A stretch of DNA of 34,239 nt from JBBCJT01 sp037190665 (GTDB lineage: Bacteria > Pseudomonadota > Alphaproteobacteria > Acetobacterales > Acetobacteraceae): positions 1 through 34,239 of the forward strand of contig JBBCJT010000178.1 in the NCBI GenBank assembly GCA_037190665.1. Direction: 5' to 3'. The notes beneath the pieces are model-generated. The model did not search any database. It had not been told where the DNA came from and saw only the letters and a program-made list of their open reading frames with translations. The position numbers and the translations under genes were made by a program. Positions 8,042-15,937 of this stretch are shown in pieces (position 1 is the stretch's first letter; every line of letters starts with the position of its first letter).

Positions 8042-9069
8042 GCGAGACCGTTTCCGCCGACCACCTGCTGGAAACCCGCGGCGTCTCCCGCCGGTTCGAG
8101 GCGATGGTGGTCGCCGCCACTTTCGACCGGGCCGGGAAGGGCGCGGCCTTCGCGCTGGGCGACGGCAGCGTGCAGCTTGCCGAGGCCGGCGAGTGGCACG
8201 CCGCGGCCGCGCATGACGGCGCCTGCATGGCGCTCGCGCCTGATAGCGGGCCGCGCGGCTTCGTCACCGGCGGCGACGACGGCAGGCTGTGCCGCATCGG
8301 CGCGGACGGCGCGGTCGCGGAGCTTGCCGGCTTCGGCATGAAGTGGGTCGAGCACGTCGCCACGCACGATGCCGGCAAGGGGCTGGTCGCCTGTGCCGTC
8401 GGCCGCAACGTGCACGTGTTCGACGGCGCGGGGGCGAAGAAGAAGGAGCTCGCGCACCCGTCGTCGGTCTCCGGCATCGTGTTCGACGCGAAGGGCAAGC
8501 GCGTCGCCGCCTCGCACTACAACGGCGCTTCGCTGTGGTTCGTCGCGGCGAAGGAGGACAGCCCGCGCAAGCTGGAGTGGAAGGGCAGCCACATCGGCAT
8601 CGCCATCAACCCCGCCGGCGACCACGTCGTGACCGCCATGCAGGAGAATTCGCTGCACGGCTGGCGGCTGAGCGACGGGCAGCACATGCGCATGTCCGGC
8701 TATCCCGGCAAGACACGCTTCATGTCCTTCACCCGCAACGGCAAGTGGCTCGCGACCTCAGGCGCAGAGAGCGTGGTGCTGTGGCCGTTCTTCGGCGGCG
8801 GGCCGATGGGCAAGGCGCCGATGGAACTCGCCGGCGGCGATTCGGTGATGTGTTCCGCCGTCGCGTGCCATCCGCAGCATGAGGCGGTGGCGGCGGGGTT
8901 CGAGGACGGGCTGCTCGCGCTGGCCGACATCAACAGCCAGCGCGTGCTGCCGGTCGCCGAGCCCGGCCGCGGCAAGGTGACGGCGCTGTGCTGGTCGCCC
9001 TCCGGCTCGCACCTCGCCTTCGGCACGGAAAGCGGCTTCTGCGCGGTGGTGGACTTCTCGAAGACGTAG
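8038..9069 (+). CDS. WD40 repeat protein coupled to COG0523 GTPase
   Basis: A 343-residue protein made of repeated beta-propeller blades. Units recur roughly every 40 residues with a GH/H...W/F/V-D pattern, for example GFVTGGDDGRLCRI, GNVHVFD-like RNVHVFDGAG, FDAKGKRVAASHYNGASLWF, NGKWLATSGAESVVLWPF and PSGSHLAFGTESGFCAVVDF. No signal peptide is visible, so it is probably cytoplasmic. Such propellers act as protein-binding scaffolds. Translational coupling to the metallochaperone suggests a physical or functional partnership, for example presenting a client protein; that is inference. The start at 8038 is chosen for the ATGA overlap. Confidence 0.85.
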   Translation: MSETVSADHLLETRGVSRRFEAMVVAATFDRAGKGAAFALGDGSVQLAEAGEWHAAAAHDGACMALAPDSGPRGFVTGGDDGRLCRIGADGAVAELAGFGMKWVEHVATHDAGKGLVACAVGRNVHVFDGAGAKKKELAHPSSVSGIVFDAKGKRVAASHYNGASLWFVAAKEDSPRKLEWKGSHIGIAINPAGDHVVTAMQENSLHGWRLSDGQHMRMSGYPGKTRFMSFTRNGKWLATSGAESVVLWPFFGGGPMGKAPMELAGGDSVMCSAVACHPQHEAVAAGFEDGLLALADINSQRVLPVAEPGRGKVTALCWSPSGSHLAFGTESGFCAVVDFSKT

Positions 9070-9081
9070 CGGCGCCGCCCG

Positions 9082-10539
9082 CTACGCGGCGAACGGGTCC
9101 GCCACCTTCGGCCACCACGGGATGGTGCGCCGGTTCAGCGGTGCGCGCGCCATGTCGTGCCGCAGCGTGCCGGGCGTCGTCGCATAGACGATGCGGCTCG
9201 CGATCGGCGCGAACGCCGCATGGAAGTGCTGCGAGGACTTCACCACCACGGCCCGCATCGCCGACAGGTCCGCGCCCAGGCCGGTGAACAGGTCCGGGTT
9301 GAACACCTGCGCGCGGATGGTGATCAGCACGATCTCGATCCCGCCCGCGCGGATGCGTGCGGACGGGCCCAGCCGCGCGCGCCCGCCGGCGAGACCGGAT
9401 TCCACATGATCGTCGCTGATGGCGAGCACCTCCGCATCGAGGTCCAGCGGATCGCCGGAGGCAGGGCCGAGCTTGCCGCCGACCCGCAGCGCGAGCCGCG
9501 CGCCCACGCCGGCCTCCCGGCATAGCGCCACCGCGCCGGGGTCCCAGAACGCGCCCACCGCGGCCGGCGCGATGCCGCGTTCCAGCATCCGCCGCAGGAT
9601 GAAGGTGCTGTCGCCCGGCGCACCGCCGCCGGGGTTGTCCGAGGTGTCCGCGATGACCAGCGGCTTGCCTGAAGCGGGCACGAGGTCGAGCGCCTCGTCC
9701 AGGCCCAGATACTTCGCCGTCGCGGTGTCCCGCATGTCCCACACCTCGCGGGCCAGCCGCGCGGCGAGCGCCTCTGCCTTCCCCCGATCACCATCGGCGA
9801 TCACCAGCATGCGCGCCCCCACCTCGGGCACGTCTGCGCGCGGGAAGCCGTGGCCGAAGGAGACCGACAGGATGCCGTCCTTGCCCTCCAGCGCGGACAT
9901 GCGGTCCACGAACTCGCGGATCGGCGATTCGGACGTGCGCCAGGTGCCGATCATCCGGCAGTCGACCATCGCCATCACCGGCCGGATCGCGCCGGCGGCG
10001 GTGCGCGTGGCGAGGTCGTAGACCTCCATCGCGCGCTCGCGGATGTCCGTGTGCGGATACTCCTTGTAGATCACGACGACGGTGGCGGCGGCGACGCGCT
10101 TCTCGGTCAGGTGGCAGTGCAGGTCGAGCTCGACGCCGATCGGCACGTCCGGCCCGACGATCTCCCGTGCGCGGGCGGTAATGTCGCCCTCGCAGTCGTC
10201 GTAGCCGTCCGCGACCATCGCCCCGTGCAGCGCCAGCAGCACCACGTCGACGCGGCCTGCCGCCTTCAGGTCGGCCAGGATCTCGTCGCGCAGGGCCTCG
10301 TAGACCGCGCGCACCGTCAGCCCGGCGGGCTGGGCGGAGGCGCAGATGCTCTCGATCACCTCATGCCCGTCCGCCTCCGCCCGCTCCCGCCAGGCGTGCA
10401 GCGGGACGGAGCCCGATTGCGGGGGGCGGCTCGTGCTGTTGCGCAGCTCGGGCGAGCCGAGGCGGAACGCGCTCGCCCCCGTGGGCATGGGGGAGAAGGT
10501 GTTGGTCTCGGTCGCCAGCCCGGCGATGAAGATGCGCAT
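9082..10539 (-). CDS. M81-family metallopeptidase (MlrC-like)
   Basis: A 485-residue protein of the M81/MlrC family, named for microcystinase C of Sphingomonas, which degrades linearised microcystin. The N-terminal M81 domain shows LALHGAMVADGYDDCEGD (LHGAM at 104-108), ELDLHCHL (137-144) and YKEYPHTDIRERA, holding the likely metal ligands. The C-terminal MlrC domain contains ADTSDNPGGGAPGDSTFILR. Most family members in environmental Proteobacteria have unknown peptide or amide substrates, and nothing here points to microcystin. The start at 10539 gives the canonical MRIFIAGLATETNTFSP; a longer reading to 10701 is not supported. Convergent with the WD40 gene, 12 bp apart. Confidence 0.92.
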   Translation of the reverse strand: MRIFIAGLATETNTFSPMPTGASAFRLGSPELRNSTSRPPQSGSVPLHAWRERAEADGHEVIESICASAQPAGLTVRAVYEALRDEILADLKAAGRVDVVLLALHGAMVADGYDDCEGDITARAREIVGPDVPIGVELDLHCHLTEKRVAAATVVVIYKEYPHTDIRERAMEVYDLATRTAAGAIRPVMAMVDCRMIGTWRTSESPIREFVDRMSALEGKDGILSVSFGHGFPRADVPEVGARMLVIADGDRGKAEALAARLAREVWDMRDTATAKYLGLDEALDLVPASGKPLVIADTSDNPGGGAPGDSTFILRRMLERGIAPAAVGAFWDPGAVALCREAGVGARLALRVGGKLGPASGDPLDLDAEVLAISDDHVESGLAGGRARLGPSARIRAGGIEIVLITIRAQVFNPDLFTGLGADLSAMRAVVVKSSQHFHAAFAPIASRIVYATTPGTLRHDMARAPLNRRTIPWWPKVADPFAA

Positions 10540-10636
10540 CCGCGCAGCCTCCGGGGGCCTGCACTGCGGGGTCAAGGGGTTGCCCCGCCGCCGCGTGGTG
10601 CTAACCCGTCCGGCGCTGATCAAAGGGAGAGAAACG

Positions 10637-11497
10637 ATGGCGACACCGAGGACCTTCGTGTTCCACGACGGTGCATGGACGGAGGGCAACAAGCTCGTCA
10701 CCGGCCCGATGCATCACGCCTTCTGGCTGTCCTCGGTCATCTTCGACGGCGCCCGTGCCTTCGAAGGCTTCGCCCCCGATCTCGACCAGCATGCCGCCCG
10801 CGCCGTGCGCAGCGCCCGTGCGCTGGGGCTCGCGCCGCCGGTGGAGGCGTCCCGCATCCTCGAACTGATGCGCGAGGGCATCCGCAAGCACACGCCGGGC
10901 GCCGCGCTCTACATCCGGCCGATGTTCTGGGCGGAGACCGGCGGCGGGCCGATCCAGGCCGATCCCGCCAGCACGCAGTTCCTGCTCGCGATCTACGAAT
11001 CGCCGATGCCGGGCGTGACCGGGCTGAGCGCGACGCTGTCGCCGTTCCGCCGCCCCGCGCCCGATTGCGCGCCGACCGATGCGAAGGCGTCCTGCCTCTA
11101 TCCCAACGGCGCGCGCGCGATGCGCGATGCGATGGGCCGCGGTTTCACCAACGCGGTGATGCTCGACCACAACGGCAACGTCGCCGAGTTCGCGACGTCG
11201 AACATCTTCCTCGCCAAGGACGGCGTGGTGAGCACGCCGTCGGTGAACGGCACCTTCCTGCCCGGCATCACCCGCGCCCGGACCATCGCGCTGCTGCGCG
11301 GCGCCGGCACCACGGTGCTGGAACGCCCAATCCGCCCCGAGGAGCTGGACACGGCGGACGAGATCTTCTCGACCGGCAACTACGGCAAGGTGCAGCCGCT
11401 GACCCGCTGGGAAGGCCGTGCGCTGCAGCCGGGCCCCGTCTACCAGAAGGCGCGCGAGGCGTACTGGCAGTACGCGTCCGACACCGCGAAGGCGTGA
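10637..11497 (+). CDS. Class IV PLP aminotransferase (branched-chain amino acid aminotransferase family)
   Basis: A 286-residue fold-type IV PLP enzyme. Catalytic Lys150 lies in TDAKASCLYPNG, followed by NVAEFATSNIFL (family E-x-x-x-SNIF block), FLPGITRARTI and IFSTGNYGKVQPL. Branched-chain aminotransferases interconvert Leu/Ile/Val and their 2-oxo acids with glutamate. The slightly short length and divergent sequence leave room for a D-amino-acid or omega-type specificity. The start at 10637 follows AAAGGGAGAGAAACG. Divergent from mlrC. The stop is immediately followed by the hairpin repeat. Confidence 0.87.
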   Translation: MATPRTFVFHDGAWTEGNKLVTGPMHHAFWLSSVIFDGARAFEGFAPDLDQHAARAVRSARALGLAPPVEASRILELMREGIRKHTPGAALYIRPMFWAETGGGPIQADPASTQFLLAIYESPMPGVTGLSATLSPFRRPAPDCAPTDAKASCLYPNGARAMRDAMGRGFTNAVMLDHNGNVAEFATSNIFLAKDGVVSTPSVNGTFLPGITRARTIALLRGAGTTVLERPIRPEELDTADEIFSTGNYGKVQPLTRWEGRALQPGPVYQKAREAYWQYASDTAKA

Positions 11498-11629
11498 GCG
11501 GCGGGGCTTAGCCCCGGACCCCAACAGGGGCTCGGCCCCTGTACCCCGCCAGGGGGCACGGCCCCCTGGACCCGCGCTTCCTTCAGGAAGGCTTTGATCA
11601 GGTCGGTCAGATGCCCCCACCCCCTCGAT
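11498..11629 (-). repeat. Hairpin-rich intergenic repeat, copy B (inverted arm)
   Basis: Read on the minus strand this has the same order of parts as copy A. From the central palindrome outward come three hairpins with 3-nt loops: 11549-11557/11561-11569, 11525-11531/11535-11541 and 11502-11507/11511-11516. It begins directly after the stop codon of the aminotransferase at 11497. Together with copy C it forms a head-to-head pair. Confidence 0.8.
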
Positions 11630-11660
11630 GATTATCGAGGGGGTGGGGGCATCTGACCGA
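11603..11660. repeat. 27-bp perfect inverted repeat at the centre of copies B and C
   Basis: The left arm 11603-11629 and right arm 11634-11660 are exact reverse complements, separated by the 4-nt loop GATT. The arms contain CCCCCACCCCC and its complement. Imperfect complementarity continues outward for another 20 or so bases. As RNA or single-stranded DNA this would form a very stable stem; as DNA it could be a cruciform or a transposase/binding site. Confidence 0.9.
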
Positions 11661-11760
11661 TTGGCCGAAGGCCCTCTTGAGGAGCCCGGGTCAAGGGGCC
11701 GGTGGCCCCTTGCGGGTGCAGGGCAGCGCCCTGCCGGGGCGCGGGGCAGATCCCCGCCCC
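11634..11760 (+). repeat. Hairpin-rich intergenic repeat, copy C
   Basis: It shares with copy A the block ACCGAT(T)TGGCCGAAGGCC and the following CTCTTGAGGA. Three hairpins follow: 11692-11700/11704-11712, 11718-11724/11728-11734 and 11741-11746/11752-11757. The stem sequences differ from copies A and B but remain self-complementary. It ends exactly at the stop codon of the convergent VOC gene (11761). Confidence 0.8.
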
Positions 11761-12294
11761 CTACTCCGCCGCCGTGAGGAGGTCGTCCAGGTCCAGCCGG
11801 CGCGTCACCATCGCGAGTTGGCCGTCCGCATCGCGCGGCCATTCGGCCGGGTCGCGGTCGCGGTAGAGTTCCACGCCGTTGCCGTCCGGATCGCGCAGGT
11901 ACAGCGCCTCGCTGATGCCGTGGTCGGACGCGCCGTCGAGCCGGATGCCCGCTTTGTTCAGCCGCCGCAGCGCATCGGCCAGCGCGGCGCGCGTCGGGTA
12001 CAGCACGGCCACGTGATACAGGCCGGTATGGCCCTCGGGCGGCGGCGTCCCGCCAGCGCTCTCCCACGTGTTCAGCCCGATATGGTGGTGGTAGCCGCCG
12101 GCGGAGACGAAGGCCGCCTGCCGGCCGTAGCGCTGCATGATCTGAAAGCCGAGCACGCCGACCCAGAAGCCCAGCGCGCGGTCCAGATCGGCGACCTTCA
12201 GGTGCACATGGCCGATGCGCGTGCCCGGATGGATGGGGCGGTCGCTGAAGCGGGCGGTCTCGGGCAACGGCGGCAGCGGGGCGATGTCGGCCAT
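11761..12294 (-). CDS. VOC-family protein (glyoxalase/extradiol dioxygenase-like)
   Basis: A 177-residue vicinal-oxygen-chelate protein made of two paired beta-alpha-beta modules. Likely metal ligands are His in IGHVHLKVADL (29 or 31), His94 in GLYHVAVLYP and Glu142 in DPDGNGVELYRDR. This arrangement resembles catechol-2,3-dioxygenase-like (CatE-type) and glyoxalase proteins. The substrate cannot be told. The reading frame ends directly against repeat copy C. Confidence 0.85.
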   Translation of the reverse strand: MADIAPLPPLPETARFSDRPIHPGTRIGHVHLKVADLDRALGFWVGVLGFQIMQRYGRQAAFVSAGGYHHHIGLNTWESAGGTPPPEGHTGLYHVAVLYPTRAALADALRRLNKAGIRLDGASDHGISEALYLRDPDGNGVELYRDRDPAEWPRDADGQLAMVTRRLDLDDLLTAAE

Positions 12295-12378
12295 GGCGTG
12301 TCTCCTCGAACCGCCTCTATCTGTGGCCGCACCGTCCCGATGCCAAATCGATCCGGCGGATAGTGCCCATCGGCGCGA

Positions 12379-13128
12379 TCAGACCCGTCCGGCATCCACG
12401 AGGAAGGACTGGGCCGTGATCATGCGGCTGTCGTCGGCGGCGAGGAACAGCACCATCCGCGCGACGTCCACCGGGGCGAGCCATTGCGGGATGCACTGGG
12501 CGGCGAGGCTGCGCGCGGCACTCTCCGGCGTGATCCACAGCGCCTCCTGCCGCTCCGTCTTCACCCAGCCGGGCACGACCTCGTTCACGCGGATGCCGCG
12601 CGGACCCAGGTCCCGGGCCAGCGCGCGCGTCAGCCCGCGCACCGCGGCCTTGGCGGACAGGTAGGCCGGCATCCCGCCCGAAGCGGCGAGCCAGGAGACC
12701 GAACCGAGATTGACGATGCTGCCCGTGCCCGCCCGCTCCATGCCCGGGATCACCGCCTGTGCGGCGAAGAACTGGTGGCGCAGGTTCACGGCGATGCGGT
12801 CGTCGAAATACTCCGGCTCGACGCTGCCGATCGGATGGCGGTCGTCGCGGGCGGCGTTGTTCACCAGCACCAGCGGCGCGCCGACCGCGTCCGTCGCTTC
12901 CGCGATCGCGTGCCGCAATGCCGCGATGTCGCGCAGGTCGCAGGCGATGAAATGCGCCTCGGTCGCCGCCGCGTGCGCCGCACCGGCCGCGGCGTCGATG
13001 TCGAGGAAGGCGACGCGCGATCCCTGCGCGCGGAACTCCGCGACGATCGCGGCCCCGATGCCGGTGGCGCCACCGGTGACCAGCACGGCGCGGTCGGTCA
13101 GGCTGGGATAGCGGGCGAAATCGGGCAT
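12379..13128 (-). CDS. Short-chain dehydrogenase/reductase, XylB-like sugar dehydrogenase
   Basis: A 249-residue classical SDR with the NAD(P)-binding TGGATGIG at 18-25, acidic residues at the end of beta-2 (FLDID, favouring NAD+), NNAARDDRH at 90-97 and the catalytic triad S143, Y156, K160. From memory of the family, the pattern YPSL, NNA-x-DDRH, VNLRH-x-F and late AAQC is strongly reminiscent of Caulobacter D-xylose 1-dehydrogenase XylB. It may therefore oxidise an aldose to a lactone. No other xylose-pathway gene is adjacent. The start at 13128 is the first Met giving a normal SDR N-terminus. Confidence 0.87.
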   Translation of the reverse strand: MPDFARYPSLTDRAVLVTGGATGIGAAIVAEFRAQGSRVAFLDIDAAAGAAHAAATEAHFIACDLRDIAALRHAIAEATDAVGAPLVLVNNAARDDRHPIGSVEPEYFDDRIAVNLRHQFFAAQAVIPGMERAGTGSIVNLGSVSWLAASGGMPAYLSAKAAVRGLTRALARDLGPRGIRVNEVVPGWVKTERQEALWITPESAARSLAAQCIPQWLAPVDVARMVLFLAADDSRMITAQSFLVDAGRV

Positions 13129-13227
13129 GGCGGAACCGGTGCGCGGGAAGGGGCGCAGATGAGCCCGCCCAGGCGTGTCGCGGCAACCCGCGTGGACGCG
13201 CCGGCTCATGGGGGGCATGTTCGACGC

Positions 13228-14049
13228 ATGAAGATGATCACCACAGGCGGGATGCGCATGCCCGCGCTCGGCTTCGGCACGTGGCGGCTGAAGGGCGATG
13301 AGGGCCGCGACGCGGTCGCGCAGGCGATCGGCCTCGGCTATCGGCACATCGACACCGCGCCCCGCTACGAGAACGAGGATGCGGTCGGCGCGGGGATCGC
13401 GGCCGCCGGCATCCCGCGCGGCGATCTGCATGTCACCACCAAGGTATGGTGGGACAACCTCGCGCCCGACCGGATCCGCACTTCGATGGATGCGTCGCTC
13501 GATGCGCTGAAGCTCGATTACGTCGATCTGTTCCTGATCCACTGGCCGACGCCGGACATGGACCTGCCCGCGGCACTCGACACGCTGGTGGAGCTGAAGG
13601 AGGCGGGGCGGACGCGCGCGATCGGCGTCTGCAACTTCCCGGTCGCGTTGGTGGAACGCGTCGTCGCCCATGGCGCGTCGGTCGCCTGTAACCAGGTCGA
13701 GTATCACGCGCTGCTCTCGCAGGACCGGCTGCTCGCCGCCTGCCGCCCCCATGGCATCGCGCTGACGGCCTATGCGCCGCTTGCGCAGGGGCGGCTTTCC
13801 GGGCACCCGACGTTGCAGGCGATCGCCGCGAAGCACGGGGCCACGCCCGCGCAGGTCGCGCTCGCCTGGTTGCTGGCGCAGGACCTCGTGGCGGCGATCC
13901 CCAAGGCGCAGCGGCGCGAGAGCCAGCTTGCCAATCTCGCGGCGGCCGATCTGCGCCTTGATGCCGCGGACATGGCGGCGATCGCCGCGCTGCCGAAGGA
14001 CCAGCGCTTCGTGCGACCGGACTTCGCCCCGCAGTGGGACCCGGTGTGA
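13228..14049 (+). CDS. Aldo/keto reductase
   Basis: A 273-residue NADPH-dependent AKR, a (beta/alpha)8 barrel reducing aldehydes or ketones. The catalytic tetrad is D42, Y47, K72 and H105 (in IDTAPRYENE, TTKVWW and LIHWP). GVCNF and CNQVEYH are the usual later strands, and IPKAQRRESQLANL forms the cofactor phosphate loop. It is close to the DkgB/2,5-diketogluconate reductase group. The next gene starts inside its stop codon (GTGA overlap). Divergent from the SDR. Confidence 0.92.
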   Translation: MKMITTGGMRMPALGFGTWRLKGDEGRDAVAQAIGLGYRHIDTAPRYENEDAVGAGIAAAGIPRGDLHVTTKVWWDNLAPDRIRTSMDASLDALKLDYVDLFLIHWPTPDMDLPAALDTLVELKEAGRTRAIGVCNFPVALVERVVAHGASVACNQVEYHALLSQDRLLAACRPHGIALTAYAPLAQGRLSGHPTLQAIAAKHGATPAQVALAWLLAQDLVAAIPKAQRRESQLANLAAADLRLDAADMAAIAALPKDQRFVRPDFAPQWDPV

Positions 14050-15107
14050 GCGGCGAGCGGCTGATCCCGACCGAAACGCTGGAGCGGTTCCTGCGCGCGG
14101 TCTTCGCCGCCGCGGGCCTGCCGGCGGAGGAGGCGGCGATCATGGCCGAGGCGCTGTTGCGCGCCGATTTGCGCGGCATGCATTCGCACGGCGCGGTGCG
14201 CGTGCCGATCTACGTGGCCAAGGTCCGCGCCGGCGGTTTCCGTCCGGGGCGCGAGGGCCGCGTGCTGAAGGATGGACCCGCGATCCGGCTGATCGACGCG
14301 CAGCACGGGATCGGCCAGGTCTTCGCCATGCGCGCGATGGACGAGGCGATCGCCAAGGCGCGCGGGCAGGGCATCGGCGCCTGCGGCGTGATCGACAGCA
14401 ACCATTTCGGCGAGGGCGCGCCGTATGTGATGCGGGCGGCCGAAGCCGGGATGGTGGGGCTGATCGCGACCAACTCGGCGGCGATCATGCCGGTGTGGGG
14501 CGGGCGCGTGCCGATGACCGGGCCGCTGCCGGTGACCATCGCCGCACCCGCCGGCCGGCACCCGCCGTTCGTGCTGGACGCCGCCCTGGGCGCGACATCG
14601 CGCGGCAAGCTGCTGGTCGCCGCGGCCAAGGGGCAGAAGGTGCCGATGGGCGTGGGCACCGATGCGGCGGGCCGGCTGACGGACGATCCGCGCGCCATCC
14701 TCGACGGCGGGTCGATCCTGCCCATCGGCGGCCACAAGGGCTGGGGCATGATCCTGGCGCTGGAGATCCTCTCCGGTGTGCTGACCGGCGGGGCCATCGG
14801 CACGGAACTGCGCGACATGTTCGATCCGGACCGCGGCGCGCCGCAGCGGCTGGGGCATTTCGCCATCGCGATCGACATCGCGCACTTCATGCCGCTGGAG
14901 GACTTCCTCGCCCGGATGGATGCGCTGATCGACGGCATCAAGGCATCGGAGCGCGCGGAAGGCGTCAGCGAGATCCTGATCCCCGGCGAGATCGAGCATC
15001 GCCGCGAGGCCGAACGGCGACGCTCGGGCGTGCCGCTCGGGCCGGGGCTGATCGCGGAACTCGACGCGCTGGCCGCCGAACTGGGCGTGGACGCCCGGCT
15101 GGGCTGA
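14046..15107 (+). CDS. Ldh-family (malate/L-lactate dehydrogenase-like) oxidoreductase
   Basis: A 353-residue NAD(P)H oxidoreductase of the Ldh_2/YbiC/DpkA family, which acts on 2-oxo/2-hydroxy acids or cyclic imines such as delta-1-piperideine-2-carboxylate. The catalytic motif RGMHSHG holds H48. Other conserved blocks are DSNHFGEGAPY, the TNSAAIMPVWGG loop, and GGHKGWG with DIAHFMP. The start is taken as GTG at 14046, overlapping the aldo/keto reductase stop; ATG at 14034 is an alternative. Coupling with the AKR suggests the pair handles a carbonyl or sugar-acid substrate; the identity is unknown. Confidence 0.88.
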   Translation: MSGERLIPTETLERFLRAVFAAAGLPAEEAAIMAEALLRADLRGMHSHGAVRVPIYVAKVRAGGFRPGREGRVLKDGPAIRLIDAQHGIGQVFAMRAMDEAIAKARGQGIGACGVIDSNHFGEGAPYVMRAAEAGMVGLIATNSAAIMPVWGGRVPMTGPLPVTIAAPAGRHPPFVLDAALGATSRGKLLVAAAKGQKVPMGVGTDAAGRLTDDPRAILDGGSILPIGGHKGWGMILALEILSGVLTGGAIGTELRDMFDPDRGAPQRLGHFAIAIDIAHFMPLEDFLARMDALIDGIKASERAEGVSEILIPGEIEHRREAERRRSGVPLGPGLIAELDALAAELGVDARLG

Positions 15108-15112
15108 GGCGC

Positions 15113-15145
15113 CATACCGGCCAGCCTTTCGGCTGACCCGGTATG
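15113..15145. terminator. Two-tier hairpin after the Ldh gene
   Basis: CATACCGG (15113-15120) pairs with CCGGTATG (15138-15145), and inside it CAGCC (15122-15126) pairs with GGCTG (15131-15135) around TTTC. There is no T-run. It lies between convergent genes and probably serves as a bidirectional 3'-end structure. Confidence 0.55.
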
Positions 15146-15174
15146 AGTCCGTGTTTCGCGCGCGGACGCCGCTC

Positions 15175-15205
15175 GCCTTGCCGATGAACAGGTCACCGGC
15201 AAGGC
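15175..15205. terminator. Second hairpin between convergent Ldh and GGDEF genes
   Basis: GCCTTGCCG (15175-15183) is complementary to CGGCAAGGC (15197-15205) with a 13-nt loop. It ends 10 bp before the stop codon of the minus-strand gene and is probably its terminator; there is no T-run. Confidence 0.45.
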
Positions 15206-15214
15206 TCGACGGCA

Positions 15215-15835
15215 TCAGGCGGGCGCGAACTGTTCCGCCTCGTCGAGCCGGCGCAGCACGTCCGCAGGGCGGTCGTCCGGCCAGACCGGGATCGCATGTG
15301 CCCTGGCCGAGATGCCCGGCAGCTCCTCGGCGATGCGGCCGATCAGCGTGCCGATGTGCTCGCCCCGCGCGCTCGCCTCGTGCAGCGTGGCGCCGGGCAG
15401 GATGGCGGCGAAATCGTCGGCGCCGATGCGCGCCAGCCGCGCCGGCGCGGCGAAGAGGCGGCGGAGCGACTCCGCGATCACGCGCGTGATGTCGCCGGCT
15501 TCGCGCCGGCCGATCCGCGTGGGCAGGTCGGCCAGCCCGCGCACCGCGATCAGCAGCACGGCCATGGTCGTGCCGGCGAGTTTCGCGCGATCCATCTCCC
15601 CCGACAGCGCGCCCGCCAGCCCGCGCCGGTTGAGCAGCCCCGTCGCCTCATCGCTGCAGGCGAGCCGTTCCAGCATCGCGATGCGGCGCGCCTGCACCTC
15701 CAGCGCGTCGGCGGCGTCCTGCACCAGCCGCGTGGCGAAGGCGGCGGCGGTCGGGTCGGCGCCGCCGCCGATATCGGGAATGATCGCCCGCAGCGAGCGC
15801 GGCATGGCGATGGTCGCGTGTTCGGCAATCGTCAT
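15215..15835 (-). CDS. Degenerate GGDEF-domain protein
   Basis: A 206-residue protein. An N-terminal helical region, with a probable coiled coil about 33-60, leads into a GGDEF-like domain starting at DEATGLLNRRGL (62-73). This is the usual entry motif of diguanylate cyclases (D-x-LT-x-LxNRR). The signature loop reads GADDF at 138-142 instead of GG(D/E)EF, so cyclic-di-GMP synthesis is doubtful. The domain may be a sensor or protein-interaction module. There are no membrane segments or receiver domain. The start at 15835 has a GGAGG sequence upstream. Confidence 0.72.
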   Translation of the reverse strand: MTIAEHATIAMPRSLRAIIPDIGGGADPTAAAFATRLVQDAADALEVQARRIAMLERLACSDEATGLLNRRGLAGALSGEMDRAKLAGTTMAVLLIAVRGLADLPTRIGRREAGDITRVIAESLRRLFAAPARLARIGADDFAAILPGATLHEASARGEHIGTLIGRIAEELPGISARAHAIPVWPDDRPADVLRRLDEAEQFAPA

Positions 15836-15937
15836 CGGCAGGAACCTCCGCCGGATGTGAAGGCAACAGGCGTGCCAAGCTGGCGGCAACGCGGTGGCGC
15901 GCCTATCTTCGTCGTCGCCCCCATCGTGGACGCTGTC

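Noticed and set aside
9082..10539. Specific microcystin degradation by the MlrC-like protein
   Set aside because: mlrA, mlrB and mlrD are absent and the family is broad; only the family assignment is kept.
11498..11760. CRISPR array
   Set aside because: The repeats are inverted hairpin modules of different sequence, without regular unique spacers or cas genes.
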